Shown here piece by piece: positions 7,178 through 17,070 of a stretch of 64,000 nucleotides of DNA (position 1 is the stretch's first letter; every line of letters starts with the position of its first letter). The stretch covers positions 682,001-746,000 of the forward strand of contig CAVRBT010000004.1 of assembly GCA_963719275.1 (NCBI GenBank). The letters run 5' to 3'. Both the position numbers and the translations under genes were made by a program. The stretch is from AC-32 sp963719275. Lineage in GTDB: Bacteria > Actinomycetota > Thermoleophilia > Gaiellales > Gaiellaceae. The notes under the pieces were generated by a model, which saw only the letters and a program-made list of their open reading frames with translations, made no database searches and was not told where the DNA came from.

Positions 7178-7411
7178 CTACTCGACGATCTCGAGCAGCA
7201 TCCGCCCGCTGCGGCGGGCGGACGAGGCCCGCACCACCGTGCGCAGCGCGCGGGCGATGCGGCCCTGGCGGCCGATCACCTTGCCCACGTCGTCCTTGGC
7301 GACGTGGAGCTGCAGGATCGTGTCGCCGTCGCGCTCGATCTCCTCGACGCGCACGGCATCCGGCTCGTCGACCAGGCGGCGAGCCAGGTACTCGACGAGC
7401 TCGGCGGACAC
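7178..7411 (-). CDS. khpA: KH-domain RNA-binding protein KhpA
   Basis: This 77-residue protein consists of one KH domain. The signature GKVIGRQGRIARALRTVV (the GxxG loop and following helix) is at about residues 42-60. KhpA forms a complex with KhpB/Jag in many Gram-positives and binds small RNAs and mRNAs. It lies 1 bp from rpsP, in the usual ffh-rpsP-khpA-rimM order. A family-1 hairpin repeat begins at its stop codon. Confidence 0.95.
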   Translation of the reverse strand: MSAELVEYLARRLVDEPDAVRVEEIERDGDTILQLHVAKDDVGKVIGRQGRIARALRTVVRASSARRSGRMLLEIVE

Positions 7412-7412
7412 G

Positions 7413-7655
7413 CTAGGAGACGCCCTTGGCCTTGAGCAGGCGGGCGACCGTCTCGGACGGCTGCGCGCCTTTCGAGAGCCAGTCGCGCACCTTCTCCTCG
7501 TCCAGCTCGATCGTGGACGGATCGGTCTGCGGGTTGTAGCGCCCGACGATCTCGAGGAACTTGCCGTCGCGCGGGGAGCGCGAGTCGGCCGCGACGATGC
7601 GGTAGACGGGGTTCTTCTTCGACCCGACCCGGGTCAATCTCAGCTTGACTGCCAA
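7413..7655 (-). CDS. rpsP: 30S ribosomal protein S16
   Basis: This 80-residue protein has the S16 signature at its start: MAVKLRLTRVGSKKNPVYRI, then VAADSRSPRDGKFLEIVGRY and a C-terminal helix WLSKGAQPSETVARLL. S16 is needed for 30S assembly. It sits 4 bp after ffh and 1 bp before khpA, an evident operon. Confidence 0.98.
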   Translation of the reverse strand: MAVKLRLTRVGSKKNPVYRIVAADSRSPRDGKFLEIVGRYNPQTDPSTIELDEEKVRDWLSKGAQPSETVARLLKAKGVS

Positions 7656-7659
7656 CCGG

Positions 7660-9069
<1,410 letters not shown>

Positions 9070-9115
9070 GCGGCCGACCAGTCTAGCTACGGGCGTTTTC
9101 GGGTAGGCGACAGCC

Positions 9116-9964
9116 GTGACTATGCGGCTGAAGCGGTTTGTGCGGCTCTGGGTCGACCTGTTCTCGAAGCACGAGCTGCTCGATCACGCGAGCTCGATGG
9201 CGTTCGCCGTGCTGAAAGCGCTCGTGCCGCTGACGCTGCTCGGGCTCGGGCTGCTCGCCGCAGTCGGCGAGCGGCACGTCTGGGAGAAGACGATCTTCCC
9301 GAGCATTCAGTCGAACGTGCAGCCGGCGACGGCACACGCCATCGACGTCGCGGCCGAGAGGATCTTCTCGACGAGCTCCACCGGGCTGATCGTGTTCGCG
9401 TCGGTGATGACGCTCTGGTATGTCTCCGGCTCGGTCCGTGGCGTGATGAGCTCGACGAACGCGATCTACGGCTGCGAGGAGACGCGCTCGTGGAAGCAGC
9501 GCTACCCCACCTCGATCGGCCTCGCCGCGGCGATCACCCTCTGCGTGGTCGGCGCAATCCTCGTCGTCCTGGCGGCGCCGGCGCTGGCCCGGCACGGCGC
9601 GCTCGAGGTCGTGGTCGCGATCGGGCGCTGGGTCGTGGCGATCGGGCTCCTCGCGCTCGCCGTCGGGCTGCTGATGCGATTCGCGCCCGTGGAGCCGCGG
9701 CCGAACACGTGGGTCAGCGGCGGGTCGATCCTCGTGATCCTCGCGTGGGTTGCGGCCACGCTGATCTTCCAGCTGCTCGCGACCACGCTCTTGAACTTCA
9801 AGTCGGCGACCGGCAACCTCGGCGTCTTCCTCGTGCTGGGCGGATACGTCTACACCTCGGCGATCATCTTCCTGGTCGGCGTCGAGATCGACGAGCTGCT
9901 GCGCGAGGATGTGAAAGAGGACGAGCGCGGGCTGCTGCGCATGCTGGGCATCGCCAGGCAGTAA
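9116..9964 (+). CDS. YihY/BrkB-family membrane protein
   Basis: This 282-residue polytopic membrane protein has about six hydrophobic segments, including SMAFAVLKALVPLTLLGLGL, SIGLAAAITLCVVGAILVVL and WVAGIGL-like stretches. Between them is the family region LWYVSGSVRGVMSSTNAIYG. Homologues were once called ribonuclease BN but are now regarded as integral membrane proteins of unknown function, possibly transporters. GTG 9116 and ATG 9122 are both plausible starts. It begins the plus-strand side of the sugar island. Confidence 0.88.
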   Translation: MTMRLKRFVRLWVDLFSKHELLDHASSMAFAVLKALVPLTLLGLGLLAAVGERHVWEKTIFPSIQSNVQPATAHAIDVAAERIFSTSSTGLIVFASVMTLWYVSGSVRGVMSSTNAIYGCEETRSWKQRYPTSIGLAAAITLCVVGAILVVLAAPALARHGALEVVVAIGRWVVAIGLLALAVGLLMRFAPVEPRPNTWVSGGSILVILAWVAATLIFQLLATTLLNFKSATGNLGVFLVLGGYVYTSAIIFLVGVEIDELLREDVKEDERGLLRMLGIARQ

Positions 9965-9981
9965 CAACCGAAAGGAGCGAC

Positions 9982-10188
9982 ATGGCAGACATCGCCAAGG
10001 TGATCACGGTGATCGGGTCGTCCCCGGAGAGCTTCGCGAAGGCGGCCGACGCGGCGGTTCAGGAGGCGGCGAAGACGGTGCGCGGCATCTCGGGCGCGCA
10101 CGTGACCTCGATGAGCGCCATCGTCGAGAACGACCGCATCAGCCAGTACCGCACGACGGTGGACATCGCCTTCGCGGTCGAGCGCTAG
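9982..10188 (+). CDS. Dodecin-family flavin-binding protein
   Basis: This 68-residue protein fits dodecin, a dodecameric hollow sphere that stores flavins or their degradation products. It begins ADIAKVITVIGSSPESFAKA and continues with the helix DAAVQEAAKTVRGI and the strand IVENDRISQYRTTVDIAFAV. The ATG at 9982 has an excellent AAAGGAG six bases upstream. Its stop TAG shares the tetramer CTAG with the stop of the convergent Gfo/Idh/MocA gene. Confidence 0.9.
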   Translation: MADIAKVITVIGSSPESFAKAADAAVQEAAKTVRGISGAHVTSMSAIVENDRISQYRTTVDIAFAVER

Positions 10189-11150
10189 GACGTTCCCGCG
10201 GACGCGTAGAGCGCCTCGAGCGCGCGGGCGTTGCCGACCGCGTCCGCGCGGCCGAGCAACGGCTCGGCCTCGCCGCGGATCGCCTCGCTGACGTTCTCGA
10301 GCTCGAGCTGGTAGGAGTTCACCCGCTCGGTCTCGACGCGCTCGACGCCGTCTTCGCGACGGATCTCGATCAGCGGCTCGTGGACGTGCCAGGGATCGTC
10401 GAGGAAGAGTGAGCCCTCCTCGCCGACCACCTCGAGCTCGTCGCGCGACGGGAGCACGAAGCCGCAGTCGAAGTGCGACGTCACGCCCCCGTCGTGGAGC
10501 ATCGCCCCCGCGAAGAGGACGTCCACTCCGTCGCCACCGACCACTTGCACGCCCGCGGTGTGCAACGGCTCGCCGCCGAGCAGCCGCGACGCGCTGACGC
10601 AGTAGCAGCCCACGTCCATGAGCGCTCCGCCGTCGAGCCCCGAGAGCAGCCGCACGTTGTTCGGGTCGTCCTCGATGGTGAAGCTGAACGACGAGCGGAT
10701 CACCCGCAGCTTCCCGACCGCTCCCTCGCTCACCAGCTCGGTCAGCTTCCGGGTCTGAGGGTTGTGGCGCCACATGAACGCCTCCGACAGCAGGCGCCCG
10801 GCCCGGTCGGCGGCGTCGAAGGCCTCCTCGACCTCTGCAGCCCGGCGTGACAGCGGCTTCTCGCAGAGCACGTGCTTTCCTGCCTCGACCGCGCGGATCG
10901 ACCACTCGCAGTGCATCGAGTTCGGCAGGGAGATGTAGACCGCCTCGACATCTGGGTCAGCGAACAGCGCCTCGTAGCTGCCGTACGAGCGTTCGATGCC
11001 CCACTTGCGCGCGTACGCCTCGGCGCGGGCGTCGTCGCGGCTCGCGACCGCGATCAGGTCGCACTTCTCGGAGGCCTGCGCGGGCGGGATCACGAGCCGG
11101 TTGATGTGCGCCGTGGAGACGATGCCCCACCTGACCGGGCTTAGCCCCAT
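10185..11150 (-). CDS. Gfo/Idh/MocA-family sugar oxidoreductase
   Basis: This 321-residue NAD(P)-dependent dehydrogenase has the N-terminal Rossmann fold VRWGIVSTAHINRLVIPP, then VYISLPNSMHCEWSIRAVEA and the family signature GKHVLCEKPLSRRAAEV at about 92-107. The C-terminal domain includes DVGCYCVSASRLLGGEP. It probably oxidises a sugar or cyclitol fed by the ABC importer upstream. It is the last gene of the minus-strand pentose operon and overlaps the preceding SDR gene by 10 bp. Confidence 0.9.
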   Translation of the reverse strand: MGLSPVRWGIVSTAHINRLVIPPAQASEKCDLIAVASRDDARAEAYARKWGIERSYGSYEALFADPDVEAVYISLPNSMHCEWSIRAVEAGKHVLCEKPLSRRAAEVEEAFDAADRAGRLLSEAFMWRHNPQTRKLTELVSEGAVGKLRVIRSSFSFTIEDDPNNVRLLSGLDGGALMDVGCYCVSASRLLGGEPLHTAGVQVVGGDGVDVLFAGAMLHDGGVTSHFDCGFVLPSRDELEVVGEEGSLFLDDPWHVHEPLIEIRREDGVERVETERVNSYQLELENVSEAIRGEAEPLLGRADAVGNARALEALYASAGTS

Positions 11151-11845
11151 GACGTCTCCGTCACCGGCCGAAAGGCGGTCTCGAGGATGCGGTGGGTGCG
11201 AGGCCGCGTCAGGGCGAAGAGGACGACCTCGGCCACGTCTTCCCCGCTCATCATCCCGGCGAGCTCCGGCATCTCGGGAGTTCGCCCGCGACCCATGGCG
11301 AACTCGGTCGCGACCCCGCCCGGGCAGATGTTCGTGCACCGGACTCCCTGCTCGCGGAGCTCGTGGTCCATCGCGCGGGTGAAGCCGACCTGCGCGAACT
11401 TCGACGCGCAGTAGACCGCCTCCAGCGGCAGACCGCGCCGCCCTGCCTCGGAGGCGATGGTGACGAGGTCGGCCTCGCCGCTCTCGATCAGGTGCGGGAG
11501 CGCGGCGCGAACGGCGTACAGCGTTCCCTTGACGTTCACGTCGATCATCTCCTCGAGGTGCTCGGGCGAGAGCTCGAGGAAGGGGCCGTAGGCGCCGACC
11601 CCGGCGTTGGCGACGAGGATGTCCAGGCGCCCGAACCGGTCGACCGTCTCGCCCACGATCGCCTCGAGGTCGGCCGGGTTGCGCACGTCGCACGGACGCG
11701 CGACCACGCCGTCGAGCCCGAGGTCGTCCCCGCTGCGGGACGCCAGCCCGAGGCGGACTCCGGCAGCCGCGAGCTGCTGCGCGACCGCGCGCCCGATCCC
11801 CCGGCTCGCCCCTGTGACCAGTGCGGCCTTCCCCTCCAGTGTCAT
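11141..11845 (-). CDS. Short-chain dehydrogenase/reductase (classical SDR)
   Basis: This 234-residue classical SDR has the cofactor site TGASRGIGRAVAQQ near residue 11, the structural NAG motif in LVANAGVGAYG, a catalytic serine in VTIASEAGRRG and the YxxxK pair in AVYCASKFAQ. The substrate cannot be read from sequence; the operon suggests a sugar or polyol. The ATG at 11845 has GGAGCG upstream and overlaps the kinase stop as ATGA. Confidence 0.9.
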   Translation of the reverse strand: MTLEGKAALVTGASRGIGRAVAQQLAAAGVRLGLASRSGDDLGLDGVVARPCDVRNPADLEAIVGETVDRFGRLDILVANAGVGAYGPFLELSPEHLEEMIDVNVKGTLYAVRAALPHLIESGEADLVTIASEAGRRGLPLEAVYCASKFAQVGFTRAMDHELREQGVRCTNICPGGVATEFAMGRGRTPEMPELAGMMSGEDVAEVVLFALTRPRTHRILETAFRPVTETSWG

Positions 11846-13284
11846 CGCTCCTCCAGGTGTTCGAGGGACGGATACAACGCGCGGTAGCGAGGGTAACCGG
11901 CCTCGTACGCGCGCACCCAGCCCTCGTCGGGCTCGAACCGCTCGCTGGGCCGGACGCACGCCTCGACCGCCTCGTGGACGTCCGAGAACGCACCGGCGGC
12001 GACCGCGCCGAGCAAAGCCGCGCCGAAGGCGGCGCCTTCCTCGGCGACCGTGAGCTCGAGCGGGATCCCGAGCGTCGAGGCGACGATCTTCAGCCAGAGC
12101 CGGCTGCGGGCGCCGCCGCCTGAGACCCGCCCGCTTTCCGCGCGGACGCCGAGCTGCCGCAGGAGCTCGAGCGAGTCGCGCAGGCCGTAGGCGACTCCCT
12201 CGAGAACGGCGCGCGTGAGCGCGGCGCGGCCGTGCTCGAGCCCGAGGCCCGTGAACGCGGCGCGCGCGTGCGGGTCGGCGTGCGGTGTCCGCTCACCGGA
12301 CAGGTACGGGAGGAACAGCACGCCCTCGGCGCCGGGCTCGACATCCTCGGCTCCCGCGAGGAGCTCGTCGTACGGCTCGCCCGGCGCGAACGCGTCCCGG
12401 AACCAGCGCAGCGAGCCGGCGGCGGAGAGCATCACGCCCATCGCGTGCCAGGTCCCGGGAACGGCGTGGCAGAAGACGTGCAGGCGCGCTTCCGGCTCGG
12501 GCGCGTACGCGGGGAGCGCCGCGAAGACGACCCCCGAGGTGCCGAGCACCACCGAAAGCGGCCCCGGCCCGGCGACGCCGACCCCCAGCGCGCCCGCGGC
12601 CTGGTCCCCCGCTCCGGCTGCAACCGGGGTCCCGTTCGCGGTGCGGCCGGAGACCTCCGGCGACTCCAGTGCCGCGGGCAGCCATTCGGGCTGGAGCTCG
12701 AGCGCCTCGAGCACCTCGGCGCTCCAGCGCCGCTCGGCGACGTCGAAGAGCAGCGTCCCGGAGGCGTCGGTGACGTCGGTCGCGCGCTCACCCGTAAGGC
12801 GTAGGCGCACGTAGTCCTTCGGGAGGAGGACCTGACGGACGCGGCCGTAGGCCTCCGGCTCGTGCGCGCACAGCCAGAGCAGCTTCGGCGCGGTGAAGCC
12901 GGTGAGCGCCCGGTTGCCCGTGAGGCTGATCAGCCGTTCGACCCCGATCCGCCGCTCGATCTCCTCGCACTCGGCGGACGTGCGCTGGTCGTTCCAGAGG
13001 ATCGCGGGCCGGATCACCCGATCGCTCTCGTCGAGCGCGACGAGCCCGTGCATCTGGCCCGAGAGTCCGATTCCCGCAGCGTGCTCGACACCGACGTCGG
13101 CCAGTGCCGCCTCGCTCGCGCGCCACCAGTCCTCGGGGTCCTGCTCGGCCCAGCCGGGTACCGGCGTGGACAGCGGGTACTCCCGCTCCGCCCGTGCGAC
13201 CACCTCGCCCTCCGGAGAGACGGCGATCGCCTTGACGCCGGTCGTGCCGACGTCGAGGCCGACGAACGTGCTACTCCGCGCCAA
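11842..13284 (-). CDS. xylB: Xylulokinase-like FGGY carbohydrate kinase
   Basis: This 480-residue FGGY kinase has the phosphate-1 motif FVGLDVGTTGVKAIAV at the start and GLSGQMHGLVALDESD near residue 93, the xylulokinase hallmark. PAILWNDQRTSAE, GAGDQAAGALGVGV (phosphate-2) and VSGGGARSRLWLKIVA in the C-terminal lobe follow. It would phosphorylate D-xylulose to xylulose 5-phosphate. The start is a TTG at 13284, overlapping the upstream isomerase by 14 bp. Substrate is inferred from the QMHG motif and from the adjacent isomerase. Confidence 0.9.
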   Translation of the reverse strand: MARSSTFVGLDVGTTGVKAIAVSPEGEVVARAEREYPLSTPVPGWAEQDPEDWWRASEAALADVGVEHAAGIGLSGQMHGLVALDESDRVIRPAILWNDQRTSAECEEIERRIGVERLISLTGNRALTGFTAPKLLWLCAHEPEAYGRVRQVLLPKDYVRLRLTGERATDVTDASGTLLFDVAERRWSAEVLEALELQPEWLPAALESPEVSGRTANGTPVAAGAGDQAAGALGVGVAGPGPLSVVLGTSGVVFAALPAYAPEPEARLHVFCHAVPGTWHAMGVMLSAAGSLRWFRDAFAPGEPYDELLAGAEDVEPGAEGVLFLPYLSGERTPHADPHARAAFTGLGLEHGRAALTRAVLEGVAYGLRDSLELLRQLGVRAESGRVSGGGARSRLWLKIVASTLGIPLELTVAEEGAAFGAALLGAVAAGAFSDVHEAVEACVRPSERFEPDEGWVRAYEAGYPRYRALYPSLEHLEER

Positions 13285-14284
13285 GCGCCGCGTAGACGAG
13301 CTCGTAGGCGGCCACGGCGTCCTTGCGCATTTGGGCCTCCCGCAGCGCGTCGCCGTCGAGCCGCTCGGCCACGCTCTCGATGAACCGCCAGTGCAGCACG
13401 CTGCGCCGCACGGCCCCGACCGCGTCCTCGGTGTACGGGTAGAGGTCGAAGCCCAGCCGCTCGCCGTTGTCGCCGTAGCCCGCGCGCCGCAGCTCGACCG
13501 CCAGCTCGAGGGTTTCCATGAAGGCGGTCGCGCCGACCATGTTGTCGTCGTCGAACGTGCCCCAGCCCGAGTTCGCGTGCTGGTGGCCGAGCAGGCCCTC
13601 GGAGGCGAGCAGCGCCGCGTACTCGGCCAGGTTCTCGCCGTTCATGATCAGGTGCTGCCAGTCCATGTTGACCTGGACGTTGTCGAGCCCCTGGCGGCGA
13701 AGCGTGTGGATCACGTGGAGGGTCATCCCGATGTTGCGCATCAGGATCTTCATCGCGGGCTCCGAGTTCTTGTGCTCGAGGAAGAGCGTGACCCCGCGGT
13801 CGCGGCAGCGCTCCGCCGCCTGGCCGAGTCCGTCGAGGAACCAGGCCCAGGTCTCCGTGTACGGCGCCTGGAACGGATAGTTGTAGCCCTCGATCCCCGG
13901 CCAGATGATGAAGTTCGCCTGGAGCTCGGCGGCGAAGTCGATCGCGTCGAGCGTGCGCTTCACGGCCTCGTTCCGGGTCGCCTCGTCCGGCGAGACGAGC
14001 CCTCCCTTGCCGAAACGCGCGTCGAGGTGCAGCCCCGTCGCCAGGCAGTAGATGTCATGGCCGGCCAGGGCGTCGCGAACCTCGTCGAGGTTGTCCGCCG
14101 AGAGCTCTTGCGGGTAGTGGAACTCGTAGCCGTCGATCAGGTCGCCGAGGCCTTCCACCGCCTCGCGGACGCGCTCCACGGTCGTCTGGCCCGCGAGCTC
14201 GGGCTTGTAGCCGCTCGGGACGAAGCGCGTGACCATCGGCCCGAATGCCCAGATCCCGAGGCTCGTCTTGAGGCGCTCGCTCAT
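13271..14284 (-). CDS. Xylose-isomerase-like TIM-barrel protein
   Basis: This 337-residue TIM barrel resembles the sugar phosphate isomerase/xylose isomerase superfamily. The start is SLGIWAFGPMVTRFVPSGYK. Metal-binding or catalytic candidates lie in FLEHKNSEP, VNMDWQHLIMNGEN and HQHANSGWGTFDDDN (His, Asp and Glu at strand ends). It is not a close match to classical Streptomyces XylA but lies directly before an xylB-like kinase, so aldose-ketose isomerisation of a pentose is likely. It begins at ATG 14284, 16 bp after the epimerase gene. Confidence 0.75.
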   Translation of the reverse strand: MSERLKTSLGIWAFGPMVTRFVPSGYKPELAGQTTVERVREAVEGLGDLIDGYEFHYPQELSADNLDEVRDALAGHDIYCLATGLHLDARFGKGGLVSPDEATRNEAVKRTLDAIDFAAELQANFIIWPGIEGYNYPFQAPYTETWAWFLDGLGQAAERCRDRGVTLFLEHKNSEPAMKILMRNIGMTLHVIHTLRRQGLDNVQVNMDWQHLIMNGENLAEYAALLASEGLLGHQHANSGWGTFDDDNMVGATAFMETLELAVELRRAGYGDNGERLGFDLYPYTEDAVGAVRRSVLHWRFIESVAERLDGDALREAQMRKDAVAAYELVYAALGAE

Positions 14285-14300
14285 CGCCGGGCCAACTCGA

Positions 14301-15194
14301 TCAGATTTCCCGCGGGCGTGCTCGCCCATCCTCGTCGAGGTAGTCGCGCCACGAGCGGCTCGGCGAGTAGCCGAGCATCCGCTCGGCCCTGGCGCACGAG
14401 ATCCCGGACGCGTCCTCGCGCGCGAGGGGCCGGATCTCGATCTGATCGCCGTAGTACCGGCGGACGAGCTCGGCCAACGGCCGGCCGCCGACGTTGTCGG
14501 GAGACGCGACGTAGAAGACCTCGTGCCCCTCGAGTTCGGACTCGACCGCGAGCACGATCGCATCGGCGAGGTCGTACACGTCCGAGTAGCTCCAGAGGTT
14601 CGGGCTCAGCTCCGCGGCATCGCGCACCTGCGGGCCGAGGTTGCGCTCGTAGTTCTCCTCGTTCTGCACCCAGCTCGGGCGCAGGGAGATGCAGCGGAGG
14701 TCCGAGCGCGCCACCGCCGCGTCCATCAGCAGCTCCCCGAACCACTTCGAGAGCGCGTACGGATCCTGCGGCCCGACCGGGTGCTCCTCGTCCACGGGCA
14801 CGTAGTCGGGCAGGAACTCGCGCTCCGGGAAGAAGAACCCGGGGATCGTCTCGCTCGAGATGTAGACGAACCGCCTTACGCCGAACCGGACTGCCGCCTC
14901 GAGGACATTGAACGTCGCCATCAGGTTGTTCCCGAAGACGACGTGCGGCGGGTTCTTCGTCGGGTCCGGGATCGCGCCCGCGTGGACGACGGCGTCGACA
15001 CCGCGGACGATCGCGAACGCGTCGCCCGCGTCCGTCAGGTCGGCCTGGACGTACTCGTCCGGCTCGCCGGGAAGCGTCCGCTCGAACACGCCGCGGGCGA
15101 GGTCGGAGGCGCGCACGTCGTGGCCGGCTGCGAGCAACGCCGAGACGGCGGCGGAGCCGACCTTGCCCTTCGCGCCAGTGACGAGAACGCGGAT
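14301..15194 (-). CDS. NAD-dependent epimerase/dehydratase (uronate-dehydrogenase-like), start region damaged
   Basis: This extended-SDR protein has the Rossmann loop VLVTGAKGKVGSAAV, the strand VDAVVHAGAIPDP, and the catalytic pair in DPYALSKWFGE. It resembles NAD-dependent sugar epimerases and uronate dehydrogenases. The full Rossmann fold is open from about 15194, yet no ATG, GTG or TTG lies in frame before it. The first in-frame TTG (15137) would delete the nucleotide-binding loop. A GTG at 15202 with good context is out of frame by one base; one extra G in the GAGGGG run would restore it. Either the start is non-standard or a one-base deletion is present. The C-terminus is intact. Confidence 0.8.
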   Translation of the reverse strand: MRVLVTGAKGKVGSAAVSALLAAGHDVRASDLARGVFERTLPGEPDEYVQADLTDAGDAFAIVRGVDAVVHAGAIPDPTKNPPHVVFGNNLMATFNVLEAAVRFGVRRFVYISSETIPGFFFPEREFLPDYVPVDEEHPVGPQDPYALSKWFGELLMDAAVARSDLRCISLRPSWVQNEENYERNLGPQVRDAAELSPNLWSYSDVYDLADAIVLAVESELEGHEVFYVASPDNVGGRPLAELVRRYYGDQIEIRPLAREDASGISCARAERMLGYSPSRSWRDYLDEDGRARPREI

Positions 15195-15216
15195 CCCCTC
15201 ACCCCCCGCGGGCGGG

Positions 15217-16008
15217 TCAGCTGGAGGCGGCCTGCCGGTACTCGTGCACGACGAGCTGCGTCAGCTCGTCCACCGAGGTCTCGCTCGTCGGCTTGTCGAG
15301 CGTGATCTCGCCGTGCTGGAGCAGGTTGACGCGGTCGCAGACCTCGAACACGTGCGCGTAATTGTGCAGGATCAGGATCATCGAGACCTCGCCCTGGTCC
15401 CGGAGCTTCCGGATCAGGTCGAGGATGAGCGCCCCCTCCTTCACGCCCATCGCCGCCAGCGGCTCGTCCAGCAAGATGATCTTCGCGTCCGAGTAGACCG
15501 ACCGCGCAACCGCTATCGACTGGCGCTGGCCTCCCGAGAGCTGCGCCACCTCGGCGTCGACGTCCGTGATGCGCACGCCCATCTCGTCGAGGTACTTGCG
15601 GGCCCGCTTGCGCATCTCGCCGTTGTTGAGAAACGGCAGCTCGACGCTGCCCAGCTTCCCGAGCAGCTCCCGCCGGAGGAACATGTTGTGGTAGACGGAC
15701 ATGCCGGGCACGAGCGCCAGGTCCTGGTAGACGGTGTCGATGCCGAGCGAGCGGGCATGCCCGACCGAGCGGAGCTGCACCTCCTCGCCGCTGACGAAGA
15801 TCGTGCCCGAGTCGGGCTTCTGGAACCCGCAGATGATCTTCACGAGCGTCGACTTGCCGGCACCGTTGTCGCCGATCAGCCCGAGCACCTCGCCGCGCTT
15901 GAGGTGCATGGAGACGTCTTCGAGCGCCCGTACGGCCCCGAACCGCTTCGAGATGTGCTCGACGCGGATCACATCGTCGGCCTCGCGGCCGTTGCCCGAG
16001 TCGCTCAT
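15217..16008 (-). CDS. Sugar ABC importer, single-domain ATP-binding subunit
   Basis: This 263-residue ABC ATPase has Walker A GDNGAGKSTLVKI (about 44-56), signature LSGGQRQSIAVAR, Walker B IILLDEPLAAMG and the H-loop histidine in LILHNYAHVF. Ribose/xylose importers usually have a fused double-ATPase of about 500 residues; this is the short single-domain type also seen in fructose (Frc) systems. The ATG at 16008 has GAGGGGAGG upstream and overlaps the permease stop by 4 bp. Confidence 0.93.
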   Translation of the reverse strand: MSDSGNGREADDVIRVEHISKRFGAVRALEDVSMHLKRGEVLGLIGDNGAGKSTLVKIICGFQKPDSGTIFVSGEEVQLRSVGHARSLGIDTVYQDLALVPGMSVYHNMFLRRELLGKLGSVELPFLNNGEMRKRARKYLDEMGVRITDVDAEVAQLSGGQRQSIAVARSVYSDAKIILLDEPLAAMGVKEGALILDLIRKLRDQGEVSMILILHNYAHVFEVCDRVNLLQHGEITLDKPTSETSVDELTQLVVHEYRQAASS

Positions 16009-17051
16009 CTGCCTCCCCTCCCGATTTGGCCGAGGTTCTTCAGGCGCTGGATCTGGACGTTCAGGATCATCGCACCAAGGATCGCGATCCCGATGATCAG
16101 GTCGAAGTTGAACGCGCTGACCCCCAGGATCGTGAAGCCGATGTTCAGGACGGCGAGCACGATGACGCCCAGGAAGCCGCCGATGATCGTGCCCGACCCG
16201 CCCATCAACGAGGTACCGCCGATCACTGCTGCCGCGACCGCGAGGAACATGATGTCCGTGCCGCCCTGGAGCGGCAGGATCGACGTGATGCGGGTCGAGT
16301 CCAGGATTCCCGCGAAGCCGCCGAGGACGCTGCAGAGCATGAAGTTGCCGATCTTGATCCAGCGGACGTTGACGCCGCTCTCTCTTGCACCGATCGGGTT
16401 GCCGCCCGTCGCGACCGTGTGAAGGCCCCAGCGCGTCCGGACGAGCACGATCTGCAGCACCACCACCGCGAATAACGCCCACCAGAACTCCGAGTTGAAC
16501 CAGAGCGGATAGCCGCCGAAGATCTTCGTGAACGTGGAGCCTCCGGGCGCCTCCACCTGGAAGCCGTGCAAAGCCCGCAGGTTGATCCCGTTTAAGAAGA
16601 ACAACATCCCGAGCGTCGTGATGAACGAGGGCACGCCCAGGTAGGTCGTGATTAAGCCGTTCGCGAGACCGACGGCGGCGGCGGCCAGGAGGCCGAAGAT
16701 CACCCCCAGCCAGATCGGCAGCCCGAGCCCGTCGGGCTCGGGCGCCGTCGTGAGGTACATGATGATCGGCGTGAGCGCGAAGACGCGCCCCACCGACAGG
16801 TCGATCTCGCCGCAGATCAGCAGCATCACCTCGCCGCACGTGATCAGCGCGATCGGCGCGACGTACTCGGCGATGTTCTTGATCGTCGCGCTCGAGTAGA
16901 ACGCGGACGACCGCAGCGAGAAGTAGATGATCAGCCCGATCGCGACGACGAGGATGCTCGCCTCGCGCCGGTTTGCGAACGCCTCGAGCGCGCGCCAGCC
17001 CAGGCCACGCATTCGCTCGCGGCGTCCGACTTCTGACTCGGCTACCGCCAC
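16005..17051 (-). CDS. Sugar ABC importer, permease subunit (ribose/xylose type)
   Basis: This 348-residue membrane protein has about nine hydrophobic segments. Family sequences include LITCGEVMLLICGEIDLSVG, where GEIDLSVG is the signature of the BPD_transp_2 monosaccharide permeases, and LGMLFFLNGIN, VGGNPxAAR-like TGGNPIGARESG and GGTSLMGGSGTI. It forms the membrane channel for the binding protein encoded next to it and couples to the ATPase downstream. Confidence 0.93.
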   Translation of the reverse strand: MAVAESEVGRRERMRGLGWRALEAFANRREASILVVAIGLIIYFSLRSSAFYSSATIKNIAEYVAPIALITCGEVMLLICGEIDLSVGRVFALTPIIMYLTTAPEPDGLGLPIWLGVIFGLLAAAAVGLANGLITTYLGVPSFITTLGMLFFLNGINLRALHGFQVEAPGGSTFTKIFGGYPLWFNSEFWWALFAVVVLQIVLVRTRWGLHTVATGGNPIGARESGVNVRWIKIGNFMLCSVLGGFAGILDSTRITSILPLQGGTDIMFLAVAAAVIGGTSLMGGSGTIIGGFLGVIVLAVLNIGFTILGVSAFNFDLIIGIAILGAMILNVQIQRLKNLGQIGRGGR

Positions 17052-17070
17052 GGCCTACGAACTCAGGTCG

